From the NCBI RefSeq assembly GCF_024979295.1, contig NZ_JANLCJ010000004.1, positions 62,001 to 126,000 on the forward strand: a DNA stretch of 64,000 nt, read 5' to 3'. The stretch's first letter is position 1. Every line of letters begins with the position of its first letter. Of this stretch, positions 8,074-16,619 are shown one piece after another. Made by a program: the position numbers and the translations under genes. The DNA is from Herbiconiux daphne (lineage in GTDB: Bacteria; Actinomycetota; Actinomycetes; Actinomycetales; Microbacteriaceae). The notes beneath the pieces were generated by a model that was not told the origin of the DNA, searched no databases, and saw nothing but the letters and a program-made list of their open reading frames with translations.

Positions 8074-10239
8074 CTAGTCCCGCACGAGTTCCCACACCGT
8101 CTCGGTGCCGGTTCTCGTCTCGATGGTGCCGTTCTCGGTGAAGGTCATCGCGTCGGCCATCGCCTCGCGCACCCGGTCGGTCACGAAGATGCCCGGCCGG
8201 TCGCCCACGTCTTGCACCCGCCCGGCGAGACTCACCGCCTCGCCCCACATGTCGTAGGCGATGTTGGCGCGGCCCACCAGACCGCTCGTCACCGCCCCCG
8301 CGTCGACCCCGGCCCGCAGGGTGAGCGCGGAGCCGTTCGCGGCGTTGAAGCGGTCGAGCACCCTCTGCATCTCGAGGGTGAACTCGAGCACGCGGCGCAC
8401 GTTGTCGACGCGCGGCACCACCAGGCCGCAGCTGGCGAGGTAGCCCTCACGCAGGGTGCGCACCTTCTCGATGCCCGTGCGCTCGGCCGCGTCGTCGAAG
8501 CCGCGCAGCAGATTGTTGAGGTGCCGCAGTTCGTCGTCGGGGCTCAGGCCGGCGGCGAAGTCGTCGAACCCGACGATGTCGGCGAACACCACGGCGACGT
8601 CGTCGTGCATCTGCGCGATGGTCTCCTCGCCTCCGCGGTAGCGCACGGCGACGGCATCCGGCATCACCGTGCGCAGCAGCTTGTCGTTCTCGGCCCGCTG
8701 CTCGTCGAGCAGGTCCTGCTTGATCTGCAGGGTGCGGCTCATGTCGTTGAACGCCAGGGCGAGGTCGCCGAACTCGTCGCGCGACCGGCGCGGCACCTCG
8801 ACCCCCAACTCACCGCCCGACACCCGGCGCACGGCGCCGACGAGCTCGCGCACCGGGCGGGCGAACACCTGCGCGAGCACGAGCGAGAGCAGTGACACGA
8901 GCACCAGGATGCCGGCGATGGTGAGCACCAGGTTGCGCGCGAACTCGGCGACCGGGGCGAACGCCTCGGAGGTGTCGATGCTCGAGATCACCACCCAGTT
9001 GATGCCGTCGACCGGCACCGGCGTGTAGGCCGTCAGCACCTCGTGACCGAGGTAGTTGGTCTCGATCACCGTGCCCGACTCGCCCTTCAGCGCCCAGTCG
9101 ACCGACTCGGTGTTCACGGGCTGCAGCAGCACGGTGCCGCCGACCTCGACCACGCGTTCGGCGGTGTCGGGCGCCGTGCCGGCCGCGATCGCGTCTTTCG
9201 CGTAGTCCTCCGGATGCTGCAGGAGCTCGCGGGACACCGACCGCATGAGGTGATCGGGGCCCACCAGATAGCTCTCCCCCGTCTCACCGAGGCCCTCCGC
9301 CTCCCACTGACCGCCGCTCGTCATGGTCTCGTTGACCACGTCGAGCGGAAACTGCACGGCCAGCACGCCCACGATGGAGTCGCCGTCGCCGAGCGGCGAC
9401 GCGCCCCACGCGGTCGGCATGTCGTACGACGGCTGGTAGCGCTCGAAGTCGGTCAGGCCCACGTAGTCGAGGGTGTTCGACTCGAGGGCGTCTTCGTAGG
9501 CGTGGGCGAGACTGCTGCCGGAGTAGGGACCGTCGAGCACGTTCGTGCCGAGGTCGACGCCCTTGTAGACGGAGTAGACCACGTTGCCCTTGGTGTCGAG
9601 GATGAGCACGTCTTCGTAGCCGAAGCGCTCCGCCGCGTCACGGAAGTAGGGGTTGTACTCGGCGTTCGCCGCGCTCCACGGGCTGCCGTCGCCCGCGTCG
9701 TCCTGGGCGGCGGCCGCGTCGAAGTCCGAGAACGGCGCCGTGTAGAGCGCCTGCAGCGCGATCTGGGCCGTGGTGCGTGGCGTGAAGAGCCCCGCGCTCG
9801 TCTCCTCGCCCGAGCGCGCCTCATAGGCGGGCACGAACACGTCGTCGTAGTAGGCGTTGACCGCGGCGCGCTGCTCGGGCGTCGACGAGGTGCCGCCCTC
9901 GAGGGCGTCGAACGCGCTCGTGAACGCCTCGGCCGCCTGCACGGCGGTCTGGCCCTTGCTCTCGAGCACGAGGGTGTTGTTGACGTTCTCGAACAGCGCG
10001 GCGGCAGCGAGCGACCGCGACTCGCGCACGTTGGTCAGCTCGTCGAAGGCGGCCTCGCGCAGGCTGTTGGTGCCCGAGAGGTAGCCCACGGCGCCCACCA
10101 CCAGGGTGCTGCCGATGCTCACCGCCAGCAGCATGATGAGCAGTTTCGACTGGATGCTCAGTCCGCCCGCGGGGCGTCGCCGGCTGAAGCGAGGCGGTTT
10201 GACGGCCGGCGCGTGCTGAATCGTTGACGCAGACGTCAC
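8074..10239 (-). CDS. Membrane receptor with HAMP and degenerate class III nucleotide cyclase domain
   Basis: A 721-residue protein. The order is a cytoplasmic N-terminus, TM1 (about 33-54), a large extracytoplasmic sensor of about 380 residues (Cache-like by layout), TM2 (about 435-460), HAMP (about 460-510), a short signalling helix, and a class III adenylate/guanylate cyclase domain (about 545-721). The first metal aspartate is present (D554 in FADIVGF), as are the adenine-side aspartate D663 and R674. Three other key positions differ: the base-specifying lysine is R594, the second metal aspartate is E598 (RTLREGY where KTIGDAY is usual), and the transition-state asparagine is S670 (AVSLAGR). 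Activity may be weak, altered or lost. It is followed 9 bases later by the MscS-cNMP channel, so signal and effector are probably co-produced. Mycobacterium tuberculosis Rv2435c/Rv2434c is, from memory, a similar pair. Confidence 0.87.
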   Translation of the reverse strand: MTSASTIQHAPAVKPPRFSRRRPAGGLSIQSKLLIMLLAVSIGSTLVVGAVGYLSGTNSLREAAFDELTNVRESRSLAAAALFENVNNTLVLESKGQTAVQAAEAFTSAFDALEGGTSSTPEQRAAVNAYYDDVFVPAYEARSGEETSAGLFTPRTTAQIALQALYTAPFSDFDAAAAQDDAGDGSPWSAANAEYNPYFRDAAERFGYEDVLILDTKGNVVYSVYKGVDLGTNVLDGPYSGSSLAHAYEDALESNTLDYVGLTDFERYQPSYDMPTAWGASPLGDGDSIVGVLAVQFPLDVVNETMTSGGQWEAEGLGETGESYLVGPDHLMRSVSRELLQHPEDYAKDAIAAGTAPDTAERVVEVGGTVLLQPVNTESVDWALKGESGTVIETNYLGHEVLTAYTPVPVDGINWVVISSIDTSEAFAPVAEFARNLVLTIAGILVLVSLLSLVLAQVFARPVRELVGAVRRVSGGELGVEVPRRSRDEFGDLALAFNDMSRTLQIKQDLLDEQRAENDKLLRTVMPDAVAVRYRGGEETIAQMHDDVAVVFADIVGFDDFAAGLSPDDELRHLNNLLRGFDDAAERTGIEKVRTLREGYLASCGLVVPRVDNVRRVLEFTLEMQRVLDRFNAANGSALTLRAGVDAGAVTSGLVGRANIAYDMWGEAVSLAGRVQDVGDRPGIFVTDRVREAMADAMTFTENGTIETRTGTETVWELVRD

Positions 10240-10323
10240 TGTGTGATCCCCCGATTCGGCGCCGACCCCCGGCGCCTAGGGCACAACTCTAGTGAACGAA
10301 CCGACCCGAGTCAGCACCGGGTT

Positions 10324-12228
10324 CTAGGCAGTGGAGAGCTGCTGGGCGTAGAGGCCGGCATAGACCCCGTCGCGCTCGAGCAGCTCGAGGTGCGTGCCCT
10401 GTTCGAGGATGCGCCCGCCGTCGACCACGAAGATGACGTCGGCGTTCACGATGGTCGAGAGGCGGTGCGCGATGGCGATGGTGGTGCGGCCGTGCGACGC
10501 GGCGTCGAGGGCGTCTTGCACCACCCGCTCCGAGATCGAGTCGAGCGCGCTCGTCGCCTCGTCGAGAATGAGCACCGCCGGGTCTTTCAGCAGCACGCGC
10601 GCGATGGCGATGCGCTGCTTCTCGCCCCCGGAGAGCCGGTAGCCCCGCTCGCCGACCACGGTGTCGTAGCCCGCCGGAAAGCTCATGATGCGGTCGTGGA
10701 TGTTTGCGCGACGGGCGGCGTCGGCCAGTTCTTCGATGGTGGCATCCGGTTTCGCGTAGCGCAGGTTCTCGGCGATCGTGGCGTGGAAGAGATAGGTCTC
10801 CTGGCTCACGATGCCGAGCCGGTCGATGAGCGACTCGTGCCGCAGGTCTCTCACGTCGTGCCCGTCGACGAGCACGGCACCGGATGTCGCCTCATAGAGT
10901 CGCGGCACCAGATAGCTGACCGTGGTCTTGCCAGCGCCCGACGGCCCCACGAAGGCGGCGAACTGACCGGGCTGCACGGTGAACGACACGTCGTCGAGCG
11001 TGGGATGCTCGGGCTCGCCGTCGGGGTAGACGAAGCTCACGTGGTCGAACTGCACCCGACCGGCGGCTTGCGACGCCGGCAGGTCGAGGGCGTCGGGCTT
11101 GTCGGCGATGGCGGGCTTCAGGTCGAGGTATTCGAAGATGCGGGCGAACAGGGCGCCGGAGGTCTGCAGGTCGAGGCCCACCCGCATGAGCCCGAGCAGC
11201 GGCCACATCAGCCGCGCCTGCACGGTGGTGAACGCCACGATCGTGCCGGCCGTGATGTCGACGCCGCCGTTGATGAGGTAGCCCGACACCAGGTAGACGA
11301 TGGCGGGCACGATCGAGAGGAAGATCTGCACGATGGCGAAGAACCACTGCCCGCTCATCTGCTGGCGCACCTGAAGCGAGATCTGGTTGTCGTTCTCGTC
11401 GGAGTAGCGGGCGATCTCGGACTGCTGGCGATTGAAGCTCTTGGCGAGCAGGATGCCCGACACGCTCAGCGTCTCCTGCGTGATGGCGGTCATGTCGCTG
11501 AGCGACTCCTGCGTCTTCGACGCGATGCGCGCACGCACCTGGCCGACCCGGCGCTGCACGTAGACGAGCAGCGGCATCAGCACGATGGCCACGATGGTGA
11601 GCTGCCAGCTCAGCACGAGCATCGCGATGAGGGCGGCGATCACGGTGACGGTGTTGCCGAGCACGCTCGAGACCGTGTTGGTGAGCACGCTCGCCACGCC
11701 GCCCACATCGTTCTGCAGGCGCGACTGGATGATGCCCGTCTTGGTGCGGGTGAAGAAGGCCAGTTCCATGCGCTGGAGGTGGCTGAACAGCCGGATGCGC
11801 AGATCGCCCATCACGCGGTTGCCGACGCGGGCGGTGAGGTAGGTCTGCCAGACGCCGAGGGCGGCCGACACCACCCAGATCACGACCATCGCGCCGACCA
11901 GTTCGAGCAGCACCGGGATGTTCGGCCGGCCGCTCGAGGGAAAGAGCCCGAGGTCGAACGCCTGCTGGGTCAGAAGCGGCGGCAGCACCGTGAGACCGGC
12001 GGTGATGAGCACCAGGATGCCGGTGACGACGAGCGCGGAGCGGTAGGGCTGGAAGAGTTCGGAGATGCGGCGCAGGAGGTGCGGGATCTTCGGCGCCTCG
12101 GCGTTGGCCTCGCGCTGAGCGCGGGCTTCGCCGCTCGACACCCGGCCGCCACCGCCACCGCGGCCGCCACCACCGGCGCCTCCGGCAGCGGCGACCGCCG
12201 CCATCCGTCCGCTGCCTGTGCCACTCAC
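10324..12228 (-). CDS. ABC exporter, fused membrane and ATPase domains
   Basis: A 634-residue half-transporter of the multidrug/lipid exporter type. After a Gly/Arg-rich cytoplasmic N-terminus (residues 1-45) come six membrane helices (about 65-360), then the ATPase: Walker A GPSGAGKTT at 428-436, signature LSGGE near 532, Walker B VLILDEATSALD near 552-563, and the switch histidine in AIAHRLST. It probably works as a homodimer in the cytoplasmic membrane; no partner gene adjoins it. The nearest upstream gene on the same strand is the SRPBCC protein, 60 bases away. The substrate is not predictable. Confidence 0.9.
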   Translation of the reverse strand: MSGTGSGRMAAVAAAGGAGGGGRGGGGGRVSSGEARAQREANAEAPKIPHLLRRISELFQPYRSALVVTGILVLITAGLTVLPPLLTQQAFDLGLFPSSGRPNIPVLLELVGAMVVIWVVSAALGVWQTYLTARVGNRVMGDLRIRLFSHLQRMELAFFTRTKTGIIQSRLQNDVGGVASVLTNTVSSVLGNTVTVIAALIAMLVLSWQLTIVAIVLMPLLVYVQRRVGQVRARIASKTQESLSDMTAITQETLSVSGILLAKSFNRQQSEIARYSDENDNQISLQVRQQMSGQWFFAIVQIFLSIVPAIVYLVSGYLINGGVDITAGTIVAFTTVQARLMWPLLGLMRVGLDLQTSGALFARIFEYLDLKPAIADKPDALDLPASQAAGRVQFDHVSFVYPDGEPEHPTLDDVSFTVQPGQFAAFVGPSGAGKTTVSYLVPRLYEATSGAVLVDGHDVRDLRHESLIDRLGIVSQETYLFHATIAENLRYAKPDATIEELADAARRANIHDRIMSFPAGYDTVVGERGYRLSGGEKQRIAIARVLLKDPAVLILDEATSALDSISERVVQDALDAASHGRTTIAIAHRLSTIVNADVIFVVDGGRILEQGTHLELLERDGVYAGLYAQQLSTA

Positions 12229-12288
12229 AGCCTCACCCTACGCCCGGCCGCCGACGGCGATGCAGGGTATCTCCGACGGCGAAACCGG

Positions 12289-12726
12289 TCAGCCCCGGAC
12301 GACCACCGCGAGCCCGTCGAGGATGGTCTGCCAGTTGGCCGAGGAGTGGGCTGCGGCGTCGGCGTCGGCGTTGTTGTCCTGCTCCACGCTCACCCGCGTG
12401 CCGCCCGTCTCGGGCTCGACGCGGTAGATGACCCTCTGGTAGTTCTCGGGCACATCCTCCTTGCCGCTCATGGGGCTGAAGAAGCTCGTCACCAGCAGTC
12501 GCGGCTCGTCGACGTCGAGCACGACGCCTTTGTCTTCATAGGGCTTGCCGTCCCATTCACCCGCGTAGGTGATGGGGCTGCCCTGCTGCCAGTCGGTGGT
12601 CACCGTGGTGCCGAAGAAGTACTGTTTCACCAGCGCCGGGTCGGTGAGCGCCTTCCACACCTGTTCGGGAGTCGCGTCGACCAGCACGCTCGCGCGGGCG
12701 ACGGGGTCGTCGTGGTTCTCGGTCAT
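12289..12726 (-). CDS. SRPBCC (AHSA1-like) domain protein
   Basis: A 145-residue single-domain protein of the START/SRPBCC superfamily. VDATPEQVWKALTDPALVKQYFFG at residues 16-39 is the usual entry strand and helix, and the end ANWQTILDGL is the typical C-terminal helix of the AHSA1/DUF1801-neighbour group. Such proteins bind hydrophobic ligands; many in bacteria lie near ArsR regulators, but none is seen here. GAGAGGATG lies just upstream of the ATG. Function beyond ligand binding is unknown. It may be expressed with the ABC exporter that follows. Confidence 0.75.
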   Translation of the reverse strand: MTENHDDPVARASVLVDATPEQVWKALTDPALVKQYFFGTTVTTDWQQGSPITYAGEWDGKPYEDKGVVLDVDEPRLLVTSFFSPMSGKEDVPENYQRVIYRVEPETGGTRVSVEQDNNADADAAAHSSANWQTILDGLAVVVRG

Positions 12727-12788
12727 GATTCATCCTCTCGACCCGACCATCCTCGCCCGCCGCCCGCGCGAATGCTTGAACGAACGCG

Positions 12789-13772
12789 TCAGCCCTTCGT
12801 CGAACCCGCCAGCAGGCCGCGCACGAAGAAGCGCTGCAGCGCGAAGAACACGATCAGCGGAATGATGATCGCGAGGAACGCGCCTGCCGTGAGCAGGTAC
12901 CAGTCCTGACCCCGCGAGCCGGTGATCTCGGCCAGCAGTTTCGTGATCGGCGCCACGGAGCCGTCGGCGAAGATCAGCGCCACCAGCAGGTCGTTCCAGA
13001 CCCAGAGGAACTGGAAGATCGCGAACGACGCCAGCGCCGGCATGGTGAGCGGCAGGATGATGCGGAAGAAGATCTGGCCGTGCCCGGCGCCGTCGACGCG
13101 TGCCGCCTCGATCACCTCACGGGGGATCTCGGAGACGAAGTTGTGCAGCAGGAAGATCGCCAGCGGCAGGGCGAAGATCGTGTGAGCGATCCACACCTGC
13201 GAGAACGTTCCGCCCGAGGGCACTCCCGAGAAGATCCAGTCGTCTCCGACGGCGACACCGCGCGAGAACAGGCTGAGCAGCGGCACCAGGGCCATCTGGA
13301 TCGGCACGATCTGCAGCGCGAAGACGCCGATGAACAGCCAGTCCTTGCCCTTGAAGTCGATCCACGCGAAGGCGTAGGCGGCCAGGGCCGCGATCACCAG
13401 CGGAATCAGCGTCGCCGGGATGGTGATGGCGATCGAGTTGATGAACGACGACGCGATCGTGACCGACGAGTTCCCCGCCTGCAGCACCTCGGCGTAGTTG
13501 TCGAGGGTGAAGCCCCAGTTCGAGAAGATCGTCCACCAGCCGGTGGTCTGGATGTCGTTGCGCTCACGGAACGACGAGATGAACAGACCGAAGGTGGGAA
13601 TCGTCCAGAGGATGGCGATGATGAGGGCGGCGATCGTCGCACCCCGGCTGGTGAGCCGGCGCTTGGTGCGCTTGGTGACGGTCTCGTCGCGCTCGATGGC
13701 CTTCTCGCCGCCGCGCAGCTGGCGGCGGGTCTCGGGATCGACCGGCAGGTCGATCGGCTGTACGGCGCTCAT
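12789..13772 (-). CDS. Sugar ABC transporter permease, MalG-like
   Basis: A 327-residue inner-membrane permease of the carbohydrate uptake CUT1 family. Six hydrophobic segments follow a charged N-terminal tail of about 45 residues (ETRRQLRGGEKAIERDETVTKRTKRR). The EAA loop that docks the ATPase is EAARVDGAGHGQIFFRIILP. The ATG at 13772 overlaps the stop of the preceding permease by 4 bases (ATGA). No ATPase gene is in this cluster, so the importer presumably borrows a shared MsiK/UgpC-type ATPase, as is common for CUT1 systems in Gram-positives. Together with the next two genes it forms the importer. Confidence 0.92.
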   Translation of the reverse strand: MSAVQPIDLPVDPETRRQLRGGEKAIERDETVTKRTKRRLTSRGATIAALIIAILWTIPTFGLFISSFRERNDIQTTGWWTIFSNWGFTLDNYAEVLQAGNSSVTIASSFINSIAITIPATLIPLVIAALAAYAFAWIDFKGKDWLFIGVFALQIVPIQMALVPLLSLFSRGVAVGDDWIFSGVPSGGTFSQVWIAHTIFALPLAIFLLHNFVSEIPREVIEAARVDGAGHGQIFFRIILPLTMPALASFAIFQFLWVWNDLLVALIFADGSVAPITKLLAEITGSRGQDWYLLTAGAFLAIIIPLIVFFALQRFFVRGLLAGSTKG

Positions 13773-14899
13773 CGGATCTCCCTCTGCTTCTTGATCTGTC
13801 TGGCGTTGTAGATGACGATCGGCATCACCAGGATGAACAGGATGACGGCGAAGGCCGCCGACCGCCCGTATTCGAAGTTCTTGAACTGCGTGTACATCTC
13901 GTTCGCCAGAACGCTGGTGTCGTTCGCACCGGCGGTCATCGTGCGCACGATGTCGAACACCTTCAGCGACGCGATCGAGATCGTCGTCAGCACCACGATC
14001 AACGACGACCGGATGCCGGGCACCGTCACGTTGATGAACCGCTGCCAGGCGTTGGTGCCGTCGAGCTCCGCCGCCTCGAGCTGCTCGGTGGGCACACCCT
14101 TGATGGCCGCGGAGAGCACGACCATCGCGAACCCGGTCTGGATCCAGATGAGCACCACGATCAGGAAGAACGTGTTCCAGGGCGACTCCTGAAGCCATTG
14201 CACGGGCTGGCCGCCCAGCCACACGACCACCTGGTTGAGCAGGCCGATCTGGTTCTGGTCTTCGGGGCGGTAGGTGTAGACGAAGCGCCAGATGATCGAG
14301 GCGCCCACGAACGAGATCGCCATCGGCATGAACACGAGGATCTTGAAGAACTTCTCACCCCGGCTCTTGTCGATGAAGACCGCGTAGGCGAGACCGAAGA
14401 TGGTCGATGCGATCGGCACCACGAGCACCCAGATGATGGTGTTCAAGATGACCCGCAGGTTCGCCGGGCTGGTCAGCACCCAGACGAAGTTGTCGAGCCC
14501 GACGAAGTTGCCGCGGCTGGAGAACAGCGAGTCGATCGCGGTCTTGATGGTGGGGTAGATGAGCCCGACGAGCAGCAGGATGATCGCCGGGGCGAGGAAA
14601 CCGAACAGCTGGAACAGGTAACCCGCGCCCTGCTTCGACCGCCGGTCGAGCCAGAAGAACAGGAGCCCGAGGGCCGCGGCGATGAGGGCCGCCCACCACA
14701 CCGAGCCGATGAGCACGAACGCGAGGAACGGCGCGATCACGCAGACGGCGAGGCGGATCAGCGTGTATTTACGGCCGCTGCGTGGGGCGATCTCGACGAA
14801 GAACAGGATCAGCGCGACGACGATGCCGAACGCGATGACGACGATGGGAATCTGGGCGAGAGCGGGCAACCCGCCGACCCAGGTCAGGAAATCCGACAT
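13769..14899 (-). CDS. Sugar ABC transporter permease, MalF-like
   Basis: A 376-residue partner permease. It is longer than the usual 290-320 residues because of an extra N-terminal part with three hydrophobic stretches (about residues 15-35, 49-64 and 67-83) before the standard six helices. The EAA loop reads EQLEAAELDGTNAWQRFINVTVPGI. This architecture resembles alpha-glucoside permeases of the AglF type; the substrate assignment is an inference. The gene starts 152 bases after the binding-protein stop; a strong hairpin sits in that gap. Confidence 0.92.
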   Translation of the reverse strand: MSDFLTWVGGLPALAQIPIVVIAFGIVVALILFFVEIAPRSGRKYTLIRLAVCVIAPFLAFVLIGSVWWAALIAAALGLLFFWLDRRSKQGAGYLFQLFGFLAPAIILLLVGLIYPTIKTAIDSLFSSRGNFVGLDNFVWVLTSPANLRVILNTIIWVLVVPIASTIFGLAYAVFIDKSRGEKFFKILVFMPMAISFVGASIIWRFVYTYRPEDQNQIGLLNQVVVWLGGQPVQWLQESPWNTFFLIVVLIWIQTGFAMVVLSAAIKGVPTEQLEAAELDGTNAWQRFINVTVPGIRSSLIVVLTTISIASLKVFDIVRTMTAGANDTSVLANEMYTQFKNFEYGRSAAFAVILFILVMPIVIYNARQIKKQREIR

Positions 14900-14983
14900 G
14901 ACAACCTTTCGAGTGCGACTTTGGACTCACAGAACGGCTCGACGCGTCGGCGTCGTGCTGACACCGTAGCACCGGGGTGCGCG

Positions 14984-15013
14984 GAGGCCGCCCGAATTTC
15001 TCCGGGCGGCCTC
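14984..15013 (-). terminator. Intercistronic hairpin between binding protein and permease genes
   Basis: Two perfectly complementary 11-base arms (GAGGCCGCCCG and CGGGCGGCCTC, 14984-14994 and 15003-15013) enclose an 8-base loop 38 bases after the binding-protein stop. There is no U-run, so it is more likely a partial terminator or an RNA-stabilising hairpin that keeps binding protein in excess over permease, as is known for malE-malF type operons. Beside it at 15020-15035 the tetranucleotide TTCG is repeated four times. Confidence 0.6.
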
Positions 15014-15051
15014 GTTGCATTCGTTCGTTCGTTCGATGCGTGCTGAATGAC

Positions 15052-16374
15052 CTACTCGGTCGGCCAGCCGGCCTCGATGTTCGACAGCACCTCGTCTTGC
15101 GGCGTGCCGTCGATCCAGTCGACCATGCCCTTCCAGAAGGTTCCGGCGCCGACGGCACCGGGCATCAGGTCGGAGGCGTCGAACCGGAAGGTGGTGTCAG
15201 GGTCCTGCAGGATCTGGATGGCCTGCTGCAGGATCGGGCTCTGCGCGCTCTCCGGGTCGAGACCCTTGTTCGCGGAGATCACACCACCGAGGGCGACTCG
15301 GCTGTTCGCCCACTCGGGGCTCGAGAGGTACTCCTGCACCTTGACGGTGTCGGCGTCGTTCGAGAACGCTCCGACGATCTCGCCACCACCGGTGACGGCG
15401 GTCTCACCCTCGTTGACGGCCGGGGTCACGAAGGCCCAGATGTCGGCGTCGGGGCCGACGGTCGCACCGGCGTCGGTGAGGAACCCGTCGAAGAACGAGG
15501 CCTGGTGGGTGAGTGCGCAGGTGCCGTCGGCCATGGCGTTCGCCACGTCGCCGAAGGCGGTCGCGTTGATCGACTTCACGTCACCGAAACCGGCGTTGAC
15601 GTAGCTCGGGTTGAGCAGGATGTCGCCGACCGAGGTGAAGGCGTCGGAGATGTCGGGGTCGGTGAACTTGACCTCGTTCTTGACCCACTGGTCGTAGACA
15701 TCCGGGCCCGACTGACGGAGCACGAGGTCTTCGACCCAGTCGGTGCCGGGCCAGCCCGTGGCGTCGCCCGAGCCGAAGCCGGCGCACCAGGGGGCCTTGC
15801 CGAGAGTGGTCTGCATCGTCGCGGTGAGGTCGACCATGTCTTGGTAGGTCTTCGGAACCTCCCAGCCGTTGTCGGCGAACTGCTTGGGCGAGTACCACAC
15901 GAAGCCCTTGACGCTGGCCATCAGGGGCGCGCCGTAGAAGGTGCCGTCGACGGTGCCGTAGGCCTTCCAGTCTTCGGACCAGTACTCGTCGGCGTTCTTC
16001 TCGACGCCTTCGGGGGCCTCCTGGATGAAGCCACGCGAGGCCAGGTCGGCGAGCAGACCGGGCTGCGGGAAGATCGCGAGGTCGGGCGGGTTGCCACCCT
16101 GAGCGCGGATGCCGATCTGCGACTCGAACTCCTTCGACGATTCGTACTGGATGTCGATGTTGTTCTCTTTCTCCCAGTCCGCCCAGGACTGTTCGAGCAG
16201 CTCGGCCTCGGTGTCGGCGATGGTGCCGTAGACGGTGACGACGCCGTCGGCCTCACCCGCGGAGTTTCCGTTGGCTCCTCCGCCGGCTCCGCCGGAACAA
16301 CCGACGAGTGCGAGACCGAGGCCCGTCGCGATGGCGATGGGTGCTGTGACACGGCGGTGCAAGATAGCCCGCAT
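15052..16374 (-). CDS. Sugar ABC transporter substrate-binding lipoprotein
   Basis: A 440-residue extracytoplasmic solute-binding protein (SBP family 1). The signal peptide ends in the lipobox LVGC with C26 as the lipid anchor, followed by a Gly/Asn/Ser-rich tether. The body has the family pattern, including TVYGTIADTEAELLEQSWADWEKENNIDIQYE and a WYSPKQFADNGWEVPKTYQDM segment. It captures sugar outside the membrane and hands it to the two permeases downstream; the closest described type is alpha-glucoside/trehalose binding, by eye only. GAGGAGGAG lies just before the ATG. It is divergent from a LacI regulator, with operator-like dyads between. Confidence 0.92.
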   Translation of the reverse strand: MRAILHRRVTAPIAIATGLGLALVGCSGGAGGGANGNSAGEADGVVTVYGTIADTEAELLEQSWADWEKENNIDIQYESSKEFESQIGIRAQGGNPPDLAIFPQPGLLADLASRGFIQEAPEGVEKNADEYWSEDWKAYGTVDGTFYGAPLMASVKGFVWYSPKQFADNGWEVPKTYQDMVDLTATMQTTLGKAPWCAGFGSGDATGWPGTDWVEDLVLRQSGPDVYDQWVKNEVKFTDPDISDAFTSVGDILLNPSYVNAGFGDVKSINATAFGDVANAMADGTCALTHQASFFDGFLTDAGATVGPDADIWAFVTPAVNEGETAVTGGGEIVGAFSNDADTVKVQEYLSSPEWANSRVALGGVISANKGLDPESAQSPILQQAIQILQDPDTTFRFDASDLMPGAVGAGTFWKGMVDWIDGTPQDEVLSNIEAGWPTE

Positions 16375-16434
16375 TTCTCCTCCTCATTGAGTTTGTGACG
16401 CCCCCGAAGTGGTGCCGTCGGCAGGCGCTAGTAG

Positions 16435-16446
16435 GGAAACCTTTCC
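16435..16446. promoter_or_regulatory. Operator-like dyad (GGAAA-CC-TTTCC)
   Basis: An inverted repeat of 5-base arms around CC, 60 bases upstream of the binding-protein start. Its size and place suit a LacI-type regulator acting on the importer promoter, but it is short and could be chance. Confidence 0.4.
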
Positions 16447-16508
16447 ATATCTCCAGCCAAATCACAACCCGATCTGATCTCGATTCAAAACATAACGATT
16501 TGGTTGCA

Positions 16509-16520
16509 GAGAGCGCTCTC
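16509..16520. promoter_or_regulatory. LacI-type operator GAGAGCGCTCTC
   Basis: A perfect 12-base palindrome centred on GCGC in the 245-base region between the divergent importer and regulator genes. It closely resembles actinobacterial sugar-repressor operators such as the CebR site with core GAGCGCTC. It is the best candidate binding site for the adjacent LacI protein. Confidence 0.7.
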
Positions 16521-16589
16521 ACTTGCGGTGACGAAAATCACTTTTCTCCGGCGGAGTTCCACACGGAGACCCCTCAGCGTCTATGATTC

Positions 16590-16603
16590 TGGAAGCGTTT
16601 GCA
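16590..16603. promoter_or_regulatory. Second LacI-type operator, near the lacI-type start
   Basis: TGGAAGCGTTTGCA is an imperfect dyad around the central CG typical of LacI-family sites. It lies 17 bases before the regulator's GTG and just after a possible -10 box TATGAT (16582-16587), so a bound repressor would block its own transcription start. Confidence 0.55.
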
Positions 16604-16619
16604 GACGAGGAGGTCGAAC

